The translations under genes were made by a program, and so were the position numbers. Positions 23,580-31,651 of a DNA stretch of 64,000 nt are shown piece by piece. The notes beneath the pieces are model-generated. The model was not told the origin of the DNA. It saw only the letters and a program-made list of their open reading frames with translations, and searched no databases. The first letter of the stretch is position 1. Each line of letters starts with the position of its first letter. The DNA lies in NCBI GenBank assembly GCA_013373425.1, contig JABXHW010000038.1:1-64000 (forward strand), in the 5' to 3' direction. The stretch is from Flavobacteriia bacterium. GTDB lineage: Bacteria > Bacteroidota > Bacteroidia > Flavobacteriales > Schleiferiaceae.

Positions 23580-23596
23580 GTAGCGAGGACGGGAGT
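23580..23596. repeat. att direct repeat, right end (within tRNA-Met)
   Basis: GTAGCGAGGACGGGAGT is identical to 14644-14660. It covers the 3' part of the T arm and the acceptor strand of tRNA-Met plus one flanking base. The crossover therefore rebuilds an intact tRNA. Confidence 0.9.
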
Positions 23597-23654
23597 TGAA
23601 CCCGTGACCTCAGGGTTATGAATCCTGCGCTCTAACCAACTGAGCTACCTCGCC
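23581..23654 (-). tRNA. tRNA-Met (anticodon CAT)
   Basis: A 74-nt tRNA folds in full: acceptor GGCGAGG/CCTCGCT (G1-U72 wobble), D stem GCTC/GAGC, anticodon loop TTCATAA, T arm ACGGG-TTCAACT-CCCGT. The anticodon is CAT, and the D loop AGTTGGTTA fits the elongator form. The anticodon stem CAGGA/CCCTG has an A-C mismatch next to the loop, which I recall from related Flavobacteriia. CCA is not encoded. tRNA-Ile2 is a less likely alternative. The gene is the integration target of the element. Confidence 0.95.
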
Positions 23655-23794
23655 GTGTTTTGAGGGTGCAAATATAATCCTCCAATGGTTTCCGACAAGG
23701 GGTAGCAGTAGTTTTTCTTTGAGTTTAAAGTGTGGGATAAATTTCTATATTGCGGCTCGCCGATAAACACATTTGATATACCTAGTTTGCCCCT

Positions 23795-24184
23795 ATGGAC
23801 GATAAGATAAAGTACGAACTTGAGTACCCAGTAAAAGCTTCACCAGCGATGTTGTTCCCATACCTTTCTACGCCTAGTGGAATGAGTGAGTGGTTTTGCG
23901 ACGATGTAAATTCTAGAGGTGAAGTGTTTACTTTCTTCTGGGGAGATTCAGAGGAAGTAGCCAAACTCCTCCGCAAAAAGCAAGATCGTTATATCCAGTT
24001 CCGTTGGATGGCCGATGAGGAAGAAGGGAATAAATACTATTTCGAATTCCGCATTGTAGTAGATGAGCTCACTAAAGACACTTCACTCATGATTACCGAT
24101 TATGCAGAGGAGGATGAGTTGGAAGAAAGCAAACTACTCTGGCAAAGTCAAATCAACGATTTGCTCCATACGATCGGATCATGA
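23795..24184 (+). CDS. START-like domain protein
   Basis: A 129-aa single-domain protein of the START/SRPBCC superfamily, common in Bacteroidota. It opens 'KIKYELEYPVKASPAMLFPY' and continues 'LSTPSGMSEWFCDDVNSRGE', the usual start of an AHSA1/START-like fold, and ends in the long C-terminal helix 'ESKLLWQSQINDLLHTIG'. No catalytic residues are expected; it may bind a hydrophobic ligand. It overlaps the PAP2 gene by 4 nt. The ligand is unknown. Confidence 0.85.
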   Translation: MDDKIKYELEYPVKASPAMLFPYLSTPSGMSEWFCDDVNSRGEVFTFFWGDSEEVAKLLRKKQDRYIQFRWMADEEEGNKYYFEFRIVVDELTKDTSLMITDYAEEDELEESKLLWQSQINDLLHTIGS

Positions 24185-24810
24185 TGTCTAAAGGCGGAAG
24201 AGTTTTTACAATTCTGACCGTATTTTTCGCCCTCGTGGCTATGGCGTTTCTCATCCGATGGGATAAAGGAACGATTCATTTAGCCATGGACGCCTGGCAC
24301 ACGGGAACATCCCCAACCTTTTTCAAGTATTGGACACACCTAGGTGATGGAATCGCTGTAGTTGCAGCTGTAGTTCTACTACTCGCACTCAGAAGGTCAG
24401 GAGCCATGGTCATTTCGACAGCCGTAACAGGTATCACTGTATTAGTGGTTATTGGCCTCCTCAAGAATGTGGTGTTTGAAGATGTCGACAGGCCTTGGGG
24501 CTACTTCGAAGAAGGCACCCTCCGTTTGATACCCGACCTCGAGCAGCACAGTCATAAGAGTTTTCCCAGCGGACATACAACTGCCGCATTTGCATTGTAT
24601 GCCATCCTCGCGTTTTGGATTAACAAGCGATGGGCGAGCATAGGGCTGTTTCTAATAGCTCTAAGTGTGGGCTACAGCAGAATGTACCTCAACCAGCATT
24701 TCCTGATTGATGTGTTTGTAGGTGCTTTGCTCGGAACTGCCATTGCTTGGCTGAACTACTATATATTCAGTAGTTCACGAAGCCCAAGGCTGAGGTCGAA
24801 ACTCTTCTAG
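24181..24810 (+). CDS. PAP2 family membrane phosphatase
   Basis: A 209-aa integral membrane phosphatase with six hydrophobic segments. The tripartite acid-phosphatase signature is present: 'VFEDVDRPWGYF' (first part, degenerate), 'SFPSGHTTAAFALY' (second), 'GYSRMYLNQHFLIDVFVG' (third). Such enzymes dephosphorylate undecaprenyl pyrophosphate, phosphatidic acid or related lipids on the periplasmic side; the exact substrate cannot be told. It is translationally coupled to the START-like gene. Confidence 0.9.
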   Translation: MMSKGGRVFTILTVFFALVAMAFLIRWDKGTIHLAMDAWHTGTSPTFFKYWTHLGDGIAVVAAVVLLLALRRSGAMVISTAVTGITVLVVIGLLKNVVFEDVDRPWGYFEEGTLRLIPDLEQHSHKSFPSGHTTAAFALYAILAFWINKRWASIGLFLIALSVGYSRMYLNQHFLIDVFVGALLGTAIAWLNYYIFSSSRSPRLRSKLF

Positions 24811-24817
24811 AATCTGT

Positions 24818-24852
24818 AGAAAAAGAAAAACGCGTCAGGCCTTGACGCGTTT
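24818..24852 (-). terminator. Terminator overlapping the MarR stop codon
   Basis: AAACGCGTCA and TGACGCGTTT form a perfect 10-bp stem around a 5-nt loop. On the minus strand TTTTTCTTTTTC follows. The MarR stop codon (24835-24837) lies within the stem. Confidence 0.85.
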
Positions 24853-25302
24853 GTAATTCATATTCACTTTGATGTGTGATGTCGGATTCTCTTCGTAGAA
24901 ATCTCGCAGTCGAGAGGCCAAACGAATAAATTCATTTCGGTCTTTTTCATCGAGAACTTCTAAGATTCGATCGTCGGCTTCTGCAAAGGCTTCTCGAATT
25001 TCAGGAAGAATTTCATCCGCCTTTTCTTGAAGAATCACATGTTGCTTTCTTCGGTCGTGTGAATCCACTTGGCGTTCAACATATCCCGCTTCTGTCAAAT
25101 AATCCACCAATCGTACTACAGCTACTTTGTCAACTTGAAGTTGCTCTGCGAGTTCGGATTGAGTTAATGTCTTTTCAGATTTGTCGAGAAGGTAGAGCGC
25201 ATAGTAGTGACGCTCAATGTCAAGATGCTTTAGTTTATCAGTAACCTTGGCTACGTAATCCTTTGAAATGTCGATAAATAGCCTTCCAATTACGTCGTTC
25301 AT
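24835..25302 (-). CDS. MarR family transcriptional regulator
   Basis: A 155-aa winged-helix regulator: 'SEKTLTQSELAEQLQVDKVA' and 'VVRLVDYLTEAGYVERQVDS' followed by HDRRK give the recognition helix and wing of MarR proteins. The C-terminal helices ('EIREAFAEADDRILEVLDEK') form the dimer part. It is divergent from the MacB-like ABC exporter operon, a classic arrangement for a ligand-released repressor of efflux. The start at 25302 is preferred because the track's extension to 25338 overlaps the promoter. Autoregulation is suggested by a palindrome in its own promoter. Confidence 0.92.
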   Translation of the reverse strand: MNDVIGRLFIDISKDYVAKVTDKLKHLDIERHYYALYLLDKSEKTLTQSELAEQLQVDKVAVVRLVDYLTEAGYVERQVDSHDRRKQHVILQEKADEILPEIREAFAEADDRILEVLDEKDRNEFIRLASRLRDFYEENPTSHIKVNMNYKRVKA

Positions 25303-25335
25303 GGGAGGTGTGTTTTGTGTTTTTGTTTGAGTTTG

Positions 25336-25363
25336 CAAAAGTAACGATTGTTACGTTCACAAA
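25336..25363 (-). promoter_or_regulatory. MarR promoter with palindromic operator
   Basis: On the minus strand TTTG (25363-25360) and TACTTTTG (25343-25336) form a full -33/-7 pair 16 nt apart. The palindrome GTAAC-GATT-GTTAC (25341-25354) fills the spacer and touches the -7 box. This is the expected place for MarR autorepression. For the exporter operon, TATCTTCG at 25429-25436 is a candidate rightward -7 box. Confidence 0.68.
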
Positions 25364-25478
25364 TTGTATCATACTCTCTACTATTTAATACGATTTTAAT
25401 GGCGGGTAGGTTGGATATTTTTCTTTCGTATCTTCGATTTTCTGCACTTGAATGGGACAATCGTCCCCACACCACGCT

Positions 25479-26159
25479 ATGATTCAGATTAAAGACCTTC
25501 ACAAGTATTACTATACCGGAAATAAGCCGCTTCATGTGCTTAAGGGAATCGACCTTGAAGTAAAGGAGGGAGAGCTGGTTTCCATCATGGGATCTTCGGG
25601 CTCAGGCAAGTCTACCTTGCTGAATATCCTTGGGATGCTCGATGGTTATGACGAGGGAACATATACACTCGACAATGTCCTTATCAAGGATTTGTCGGAG
25701 AAGAAAGCAGCAAACTATCGCAACAAGTTTCTCGGTTTTGTATTCCAAAGTTTTAATCTCATCAGTTATAAAACTGCCTTAGAGAACGTCGCTATGCCGC
25801 TCTACTATCAAGGTGTGAAACGATCAAAGCGAAATGAATTGGCCGCGGAATACTTAGCTCAAGTGGGGTTGACCGATTGGGCGGATCATCTTCCCAGTCA
25901 GTTGAGCGGGGGACAAAAACAGAGAGTGGCGGTTGCCCGCGCACTCATTACACAACCCAAAGTGCTCTTGGCCGATGAGCCAACCGGTGCACTCGATTCT
26001 ACCACTTCACACGAGGTGATGGAGCTCTTTAAAGAGATTAACAATCGCGGGATGACCGTGGTGATTGTAACTCACGAGAACGATATCGCTGAAATGACAC
26101 AGCGCGTGATTCGCTTGAAAGATGGCCTTGTAGAGAATCAACAAGAAGCCCATGTTTGA
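25479..26159 (+). CDS. MacB-like ABC transporter ATP-binding protein
   Basis: A 226-aa ATPase of the MacB/LolD family: Walker A '[15 protein letters not shown]', Q-loop '[18 protein letters not shown]', signature '[16 protein letters not shown]', Walker B '[12 protein letters not shown]' and switch His in '[10 protein letters not shown]'. All catalytic motifs are intact. It energises a mechanotransmission-type exporter with the two permeases that follow. The start at 25479 ([12 protein letters not shown]) is the family-typical one. The last 8 nt overlap the first permease gene. No HlyD adaptor or TolC gene is in this cluster. Confidence 0.95.
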   Translation: MIQIKDLHKYYYTGNKPLHVLKGIDLEVKEGELVSIMGSSGSGKSTLLNILGMLDGYDEGTYTLDNVLIKDLSEKKAANYRNKFLGFVFQSFNLISYKTALENVAMPLYYQGVKRSKRNELAAEYLAQVGLTDWADHLPSQLSGGQKQRVAVARALITQPKVLLADEPTGALDSTTSHEVMELFKEINNRGMTVVIVTHENDIAEMTQRVIRLKDGLVENQQEAHV

Positions 26160-27381
26160 TAGCGATAAATGGCACGAGATATTTGAAACGATTCGCAAGA
26201 ATCCGCTCCGAACGGTTCTTACTGGCTTCTCAGTAACGTGGGGAATCTTCATGTTGGTCATATTGCTCGCGGCTGGAAGCGGACTTGAAAATGGAGCCAA
26301 ATTCGCCTTTGGAGATGATGCAATGAACTCTCTGTGGATTCAGTCTGGAGAGACAAGCATGCCATACAACGGGCATAATGTCGGACGACGAATTCAGTAC
26401 ACCAACGAGGATATGGAGTTCGTCAATCAGGAATACGAAGGGGAAATAGATGCCTATTCTTCTAGGTATGGAATCTGGTCGACCACCGTGAATTACAATG
26501 ACAAGTACGCAACGCACAGCATGCGGGGTGTTCATCCGGGGTATCAAGATGTGGAACGGACCATCATGGTTCGTGGACGGTACATCAATCAGATGGACAT
26601 CGACAATGTTCGCAAAAGCGTGCTTTTAGGGAAAAAGAACGTCCCAATACTCTTTGGAGATGAAGACCCGCTCGGCAAGTACATCCGAATCAATAACATT
26701 CCATTTCAGGTGGTGGGCATCTTTACAGATGTTGAAAATGAAAGTGATGAAGACAACCTGTATGTTCCTATCACCACAGCGCAGCGCGTGTTTAGTGGTG
26801 GACGAAACATTCAGCAGATGATGATTACCCTTGAAGAGGCCAACTTGCCTAAATCGCAAGCGTTGGCTTCAAACATTCGAGGTGACCTGGTACAGAAGTT
26901 TGATGTGCACCCAGACGATGAACGTGCGATTCGTATTCGCAATGTTCAGGAGGACTTTCAGAATATCCAGAACATCCTCACTGGTATTACCTATTTCGTG
27001 GGTTTAATCGGAATCATGACCATCATTGCCGGTATCGTTGGTGTCAGCAATATCATGGTGGTCGTAGTTAAGGAACGAACCAAGGAGATTGGTATACGCA
27101 AAGCCCTTGGAGCTACGCCCGGTTCAATCGTCGGACTCATTATTCAAGAATCTATTTTCATCACGGCTATTGCAGGGTACATCGGACTCGTACTGGCTGT
27201 GTTGTTAATTGAGGCCGTAGGCGAATCGATGGAGGCATCCTTCTTCCGGCACCCTGAAGTGAATTTCGAAGTGGCTATCCTTACTACGGTTATTCTCGTA
27301 ATTGCCGGGGCGCTTGCCGGACTTGTTCCTGCTCGTCGAGCTGCCAAAGTTCAACCTATTGAAGCATTGAGAGAAGAATGA
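26152..27381 (+). CDS. MacB-like ABC permease, first copy
   Basis: A 409-aa permease with an N-terminal transmembrane helix ('[20 protein letters not shown]'), a MacB-type periplasmic core (about residues 50-260), and a C-terminal FtsX domain with three helices. The signature '[20 protein letters not shown]' followed by '[17 protein letters not shown]' is clear, and it ends '[18 protein letters not shown]'. It likely pairs with the second permease as a heterodimer. The substrate is unknown; members export drugs, peptides or lipoproteins. Confidence 0.93.
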   Translation: MFDSDKWHEIFETIRKNPLRTVLTGFSVTWGIFMLVILLAAGSGLENGAKFAFGDDAMNSLWIQSGETSMPYNGHNVGRRIQYTNEDMEFVNQEYEGEIDAYSSRYGIWSTTVNYNDKYATHSMRGVHPGYQDVERTIMVRGRYINQMDIDNVRKSVLLGKKNVPILFGDEDPLGKYIRINNIPFQVVGIFTDVENESDEDNLYVPITTAQRVFSGGRNIQQMMITLEEANLPKSQALASNIRGDLVQKFDVHPDDERAIRIRNVQEDFQNIQNILTGITYFVGLIGIMTIIAGIVGVSNIMVVVVKERTKEIGIRKALGATPGSIVGLIIQESIFITAIAGYIGLVLAVLLIEAVGESMEASFFRHPEVNFEVAILTTVILVIAGALAGLVPARRAAKVQPIEALREE

Positions 27382-28637
27382 AGCTATTTGATGCAGATCG
27401 TTGGGCGGAAATTTGGAGTACGCTCGGAAAGAACAGAACACGTACCATCCTAACCGGATTTGGTGTAGCGTGGGGCATTGCTTTGCTCATCATCATGCTC
27501 GGATCCGGTAAAGGGTTGGAGAACGGAATCACGCGTGACATGGGCGGTAGAGCCTCCAATTCAATGGTGGTCTGGTCGCAGCGCACCAGTATTCCCTATA
27601 AAGGATATCAACGCGGACGTTGGTTCAGTTTGAAAACGGAGGATGCCCAAATCGTCACTGAGCGGGTTCCAGAAGTATTACTCACTTCCCCACGCACGCA
27701 ACTCGGTGGTTATCGTGGAAATGCAAATGTGGTTCACAACGAAACTGCAGGCGAGTTTCCTGTGTTTGGCGACATACCGGAATACCGACAGATTGAGCCG
27801 CAGATGGTGATTGAAGGAAGATGGATGAATCAAACCGATATCGTCGAACAGCGGAAGATTTGCGTGATTGGCAAGCGTGTAAAGCAAATGCTTTTCAATG
27901 AAGGTGAAGAGGTTGTAGGTAATCACGTTGTTATTAACGGTGTGTACTTCACAGTTGTAGGTGTATTTGAATCACCCAAAAGAGGGGATAGAGGAGATCA
28001 AGATAATCTCAATATCCACTTGCCTTTGTCGACATATCAGATTGCATACAACGGAGGCGACCGAGTTTCATGGATGGGGATTTTGATGGATCCCAATGCC
28101 AATGATGAAGTCGTGCAGCGAAAAGTGAAGACAGTTCTTGCAGACGTACATAGTGTTCACCCTCAAGATCTTGGAGCTTTTGGTTCATGGAGTATGCAAG
28201 GAGAGTTTGAGAATATCCGCGGACTGTTCACTGGTATTAGTGCGCTATCATTTATTGTGAGCATATTCTCTCTGCTCGCTGGTGCCATTGGTGTGAGCAA
28301 CATCATGCTGGTGGTGGTAAAGGAGCGAACTAAAGAACTCGGTATTCGACGAGCTGTAGGAGCAACTCCTTCACAGATTGTAGTGCAAATTATGAGTGAG
28401 GCACTCGTTCTAACTGTTATTGCTGGATGTATTGGTGTGTTGTTCGGAACCTGGCTGATGGAAGGCATAGATACCCTGATTGGTGAATCGGTTGACAATT
28501 TCTTGCATCCGACGGTTCAGGTTGGCGTTATCTTAATTGCTATGGGCGTATTGACGGTCTTTGGCATCATAGCCGGATTGTTACCTGCGTATCGAGCGGT
28601 GCAGGTGAAACCTGTGGAAGCGCTTAGAGCGGAGTAG
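27378..28637 (+). CDS. MacB-like ABC permease, second copy
   Basis: A 419-aa paralogue of the preceding permease, overlapping it by 4 nt. It shares the same plan: 'ILTGFGVAWGIALLIIMLGS', periplasmic core, then '[20 protein letters not shown]' and 'GIRRAVGATPSQIVVQI' with the ending 'LLPAYRAVQVKPVEALRAE'. The periplasmic cores are much more diverged than the membrane parts. Two different permeases with one ATPase point to a heterodimeric exporter, as seen in many Bacteroidota clusters. Confidence 0.93.
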   Translation: MKLFDADRWAEIWSTLGKNRTRTILTGFGVAWGIALLIIMLGSGKGLENGITRDMGGRASNSMVVWSQRTSIPYKGYQRGRWFSLKTEDAQIVTERVPEVLLTSPRTQLGGYRGNANVVHNETAGEFPVFGDIPEYRQIEPQMVIEGRWMNQTDIVEQRKICVIGKRVKQMLFNEGEEVVGNHVVINGVYFTVVGVFESPKRGDRGDQDNLNIHLPLSTYQIAYNGGDRVSWMGILMDPNANDEVVQRKVKTVLADVHSVHPQDLGAFGSWSMQGEFENIRGLFTGISALSFIVSIFSLLAGAIGVSNIMLVVVKERTKELGIRRAVGATPSQIVVQIMSEALVLTVIAGCIGVLFGTWLMEGIDTLIGESVDNFLHPTVQVGVILIAMGVLTVFGIIAGLLPAYRAVQVKPVEALRAE

Positions 28638-28688
28638 GAATGAGCGGAGAAGTTCGTGAAGGTGAAAGCCCTGAAGTGAAGTTCGTCG

Positions 28689-29255
28689 CTAGATTAGCAT
28701 GTAAATTTTGACCTTCTTGCCTTGAGAGCATTGCTCGTAGAAATCACTTCTATTTCTTCTTACGCAACCGATGATTTCGAGAATCTCCTCTTCACTCAGA
28801 ATGTGGGTGGCATCAATTTGATAGCCGTCTAATTCAGGTCCTAGTCCAAGTTTAATTTGAAGGTTTAGTTGTTCCCCAGATTTAATCTCAAACACAAAAC
28901 TATAGTCATCATACCGTTGATGCGCAAGCTCCATGCGATAGGTGCCGATGGGTATATCGAATACAGCATGACCGTCCCAATCCGTGATGAGCCGGATTTC
29001 AGATTCATCGTAAAGGTTGAGGATGGTACACTGGACAAGAGGGATTGAATCTCCGTTGTTGTCTATTACGCTTATGCTCGAAAACTGGCTAATATCTCTG
29101 GTCAGGTTGTAGGAGCTTGTATCGTCTTCGTTTTGAAACCAAAACCAGTATTCAAATGGATAATCTTGGTTGGTATCCACTCTTTCAAGATGCCACTTCT
29201 GAGCAAGTGTTGATGTGGAAAGAAGCAACAAAGCGATAAGAGAGAAGGAATTCAT
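28689..29255 (-). CDS. Hypothetical exported protein
   Basis: A 188-aa protein with a signal peptide (MNSFSLIALLLLSTSTLAQ). The middle part, 'ISVIDNNGDSIPLVQCTILN' to 'GHAVFDIPIGTYRMELAHQR', looks like a carboxypeptidase-regulatory-like beta-sandwich. That fold is common in Bacteroidota surface proteins. The C-terminus ('CVRRNRSDFYEQCSQGKK') is basic with two Cys. It stands alone, convergent with the ABC operon. No function can be given. Confidence 0.68.
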   Translation of the reverse strand: MNSFSLIALLLLSTSTLAQKWHLERVDTNQDYPFEYWFWFQNEDDTSSYNLTRDISQFSSISVIDNNGDSIPLVQCTILNLYDESEIRLITDWDGHAVFDIPIGTYRMELAHQRYDDYSFVFEIKSGEQLNLQIKLGLGPELDGYQIDATHILSEEEILEIIGCVRRNRSDFYEQCSQGKKVKIYMLI

Positions 29256-29337
29256 TTTATTGTTTCTAGCTGAAGTTTTCCGAGAGTTGGTAAGTAGGTT
29301 ACCTGAGCTAAACGATAGTAGAGTGAGACTTTAGAAT

Positions 29338-29369
29338 AAAAAAAGGCCCCCGCGCTAAAAGGGGCCTTT
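29338..29369 (-). terminator. Terminator of the LuxR-DUF4199 unit
   Basis: AAAGGCCCC and GGGGCCTTT form a perfect 9-bp stem around a 10-nt loop. The minus-strand side is followed by TTTTTTT. It is about 120 nt beyond the DUF4199 stop; that gap holds no gene. Confidence 0.85.
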
Positions 29370-29491
29370 AGTTTTGCACCATTTGGTAGTTGTTCACGTG
29401 CTTCATTCACGTAGGTGGTGCATGTGCGCTACAATACCGTAGCACTCGCTTTACACTTGAGTTTCTAATGTAGAAATTTTTAGTGTAACTG

Positions 29492-30043
29492 TTACACCCT
29501 CGCGTCAATTATTTCATCTGTAACTGAATTTTTTCCTTTTCTCAAGAGTCCAGCAATAATCAAACTGATAATGAAGCCGGTTGGTAAAGGCTCCATAAGG
29601 AAGGTCATGATGGTGTTGGTAACGGGATTCTTCATCATCTCCATATATTGCTCACCTTCAGCGCGCTTTTCTGCCGCTTCTTCTTCGGAAAGTCCTTGCT
29701 TTTCAGCCACTTGTTCGAAGTAAGCCTCCATCATTGCTTCGACTTCATCAGGGTTGTTCTGAGCATAAACTGTCCAGCTAATGCTGTAAATCAGGCCACC
29801 TACTAATACAATACCCATTGAGGCGCCAAAGGCTCTTCCGAAGCCCCAATGGTTAGAACGGTCTCGCAACTGACGAACTCCAAAGTATCCTGCGCCAAAG
29901 GCAAGAACAAAGGACGCATAGCCAATAATTTCCCCTGAAGTGAAATTTACTTCTTCGCCTTCGGCACCGTTTAAGCCGATGAAGAAAACGCCTGTCATGA
30001 TGAGGCCGGCAATGGCGCCCCAGATTAGAATGGTCTTTAACAT
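29492..30043 (-). CDS. DUF4199 membrane protein
   Basis: A 183-aa membrane protein with four predicted helices ('ILIWGAIAGLIMTGVFFIGL', 'IIGYASFVLAFGAGYFGV', 'MGIVLVGGLIYSISWTVY', 'GFIISLIIAGLL'). Between the last two is a charged loop ('EKQGLSEEEAAEKRAEGEQY'). This is the DUF4199 pattern, known only from Bacteroidota and of unknown function. It follows a LuxR-type regulator gene by about 90 nt on the same strand, which may indicate joint regulation. Confidence 0.88.
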   Translation of the reverse strand: MLKTILIWGAIAGLIMTGVFFIGLNGAEGEEVNFTSGEIIGYASFVLAFGAGYFGVRQLRDRSNHWGFGRAFGASMGIVLVGGLIYSISWTVYAQNNPDEVEAMMEAYFEQVAEKQGLSEEEAAEKRAEGEQYMEMMKNPVTNTIMTFLMEPLPTGFIISLIIAGLLRKGKNSVTDEIIDARV

Positions 30044-30132
30044 GGTTTCAATTTTTTCGTTTGCTCAAATGTGGAAAACGATGGCATTTTCGCCGTCATA
30101 CCAAAGTATGAAATCCATCTCCTACTTTAGTG

Positions 30133-30552
30133 CTAATCGTGTAAAAGCCCAATTTCCTTGGCTTTAGAGATAGCTTGGGTTCTTCTCTTGACATCTAACT
30201 TGACGAACAAGTTTTGATTGTGTGTCTTCACGGTGCTCAAGCTGATATGGAGTGAATCTGCAATTTCTTGATTGCTCATGCCTTTGGCCATCAACTCTAG
30301 AATTTCAAATTCACGTGGACGAATGTCCATTTCTTCAGGTGCGATACGAATCGGCAAAGGAGAGTTTACGGTCTGCTTGTTCTTGTTGAGCTGCAGGCCT
30401 GCCCAGATTCCCAGTACCGTAAATAGCAATGCAATACCGAAAAGCACCAGGCTTTTGCTTTCCGGACTAGTAATCCACTCGAATTCGATGAGTGCATAGA
30501 GAAACATGAGTCCGCCTAAAGCGATTCCGTACTTGAGAATGGTCTTGATCAC
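30133..30552 (-). CDS. Membrane-anchored LuxR-type regulator
   Basis: A 139-aa protein with two N-terminal transmembrane helices (about residues 5-22 and 33-53) and a C-terminal LuxR/GerE helix-turn-helix: 'MDIRPREFEILELMAKGMSN' and 'QEIADSLHISLSTVKTHNQN'. There is no receiver domain. Membrane anchoring of the DNA-binding part suggests that a membrane signal controls it. The nearest downstream gene on its strand is DUF4199, a plausible target or partner. It is divergent from the glycosyltransferase gene with a 38-nt gap. Confidence 0.9.
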   Translation of the reverse strand: MIKTILKYGIALGGLMFLYALIEFEWITSPESKSLVLFGIALLFTVLGIWAGLQLNKNKQTVNSPLPIRIAPEEMDIRPREFEILELMAKGMSNQEIADSLHISLSTVKTHNQNLFVKLDVKRRTQAISKAKEIGLLHD

Positions 30553-30590
30553 CTCCCAAAGATAACGGCCCCATTCTTACCTTCGCTCCA

Positions 30591-31592
30591 ATGTCTACTC
30601 AAATCGTCGATCCCCAAGTTTCAGTGGTTATGTGTGTCTACAATGCATGGCCACATCTGCAAGCTGCAGTTGAAAGTGTGCTTGCTTCTGATGGGGTTGA
30701 TTTCGAATTCATTATTGTCGACGATGGCTCTACAGATGATGGAGCAAAGTATCTCAAAGAGTTACTAGATGCTCGGATTCGTGTAATCCATCAAGAGAAC
30801 AAGGGAGTGGCTATTGCCGCAAACGTTGGTGTTGAAGCATCTCAGAGTGCACTCATCGCCCGGTTCGATAGTGACGATATCATGCATCCGCATCGATTGA
30901 AACTTCAATATGATTACCTCAAGTCGAACGCAGAGGTGGGAGTCGTAGCATCTCAAGTGGAATTGATGGAATCAAATTTCGACCAGACCGGTTTGAAGAA
31001 CTTCGTGGAGTGGTCGAATCGACTATTAGCTCATGATCAGATGTACGAGAATCGTTTTCGTGATACACCCGTTATCAATCCATCGGCCATGTTTAGAAAG
31101 ACGATATGGGAAAGATATGGGGGATATCTCAGCGATGCACCTGAAGATTATGAATACTGGATGCGGTTGTTTCATCTTGGAGTGCGCTTCGGTAAGCTGG
31201 ATCAGACTTTGGTTCAGTGGCGAGATTTATCTAATCGACTCACGAGATCTCACAACGACTATTCAGAAGAAGCTTTCCGCGAGGTGAAGCTGAAGTACTT
31301 TGCCTTGGAATGGGAGAGGAGTGAAGATCGACCGATTTACATCTGGGGCAAAAACAAGCAGGCTGCTCGTTGGGTTGAGGGGCTCGATAAAAGGGGAATC
31401 GCCGTTTCTGGTTTTGTAGATTTCAAGCCAGGAGATTGGAAGGGGATAGAGGTACTGGACATCCCGACTGCACTGAATCATCAAAGTGCATTCTTTATAA
31501 TAACCGTGAGGGATTGGAAAGGCGTTCGACTCATTCATGAAGCGATGAAAGAGAACGGCAAGACGCTGCATTCAGATTATATCGTCGTATAA
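30591..31592 (+). CDS. Glycosyltransferase family 2
   Basis: A 333-aa GT2-type enzyme with the GT-A fold in its first 220 residues: 'VSVVMCVYNAWPHLQAAVES' start, 'FIIVDDGSTDDGAKYL' nucleotide-binding motif and 'ALIARFDSDDIMHPHRLKLQ' with the metal-binding D-S-D. The acceptor region includes 'PEDYEYWMRLFHLG'. The C-terminal 100 residues ('IYIWGKNKQAARWVEGLDKR') resemble a small Rossmann-like extension. It transfers a sugar from a nucleotide donor, probably to a surface glycan; there are no neighbouring glycan genes. Confidence 0.92.
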   Translation: MSTQIVDPQVSVVMCVYNAWPHLQAAVESVLASDGVDFEFIIVDDGSTDDGAKYLKELLDARIRVIHQENKGVAIAANVGVEASQSALIARFDSDDIMHPHRLKLQYDYLKSNAEVGVVASQVELMESNFDQTGLKNFVEWSNRLLAHDQMYENRFRDTPVINPSAMFRKTIWERYGGYLSDAPEDYEYWMRLFHLGVRFGKLDQTLVQWRDLSNRLTRSHNDYSEEAFREVKLKYFALEWERSEDRPIYIWGKNKQAARWVEGLDKRGIAVSGFVDFKPGDWKGIEVLDIPTALNHQSAFFIITVRDWKGVRLIHEAMKENGKTLHSDYIVV

Positions 31593-31603
31593 GAGCAGGG
31601 AAT

Positions 31604-31633
31604 AAAAAAGCCCCCCGAAATGGGAGGCCTTTG
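31604..31633. terminator. Bidirectional terminator
   Basis: GCCCCCC and GGGAGGC pair around GAAAT with one mismatch. A-tract lies to the left and CTTTG to the right, so it may serve both the glycosyltransferase gene and the convergent MscS gene. Confidence 0.7.
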
Positions 31634-31651
31634 TCATGATTCTCTCGACGA

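Larger units (their letters stand above)
14644..23596. mobile_element. Integrated phage-derived element in tRNA-Met
   Basis: About 8.95 kb bounded by a 17-bp direct repeat that equals the 3' end of the tRNA-Met gene at its right edge. The tyrosine integrase lies beside the intact tRNA and reads inward. An XRE-type repressor and a divergent small HTH-like gene form a switch at the left end. Two tail-fibre-like genes, an M15 endolysin, an unknown gene, DUF1353 and a holin-like gene follow. A visibly more AT-rich cargo block comes last. No capsid, portal, terminase, tail-tube, primase or replication gene is present. It may be a satellite, a tail-fibre/lysis module, or a reduced prophage. Confidence 0.88.
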
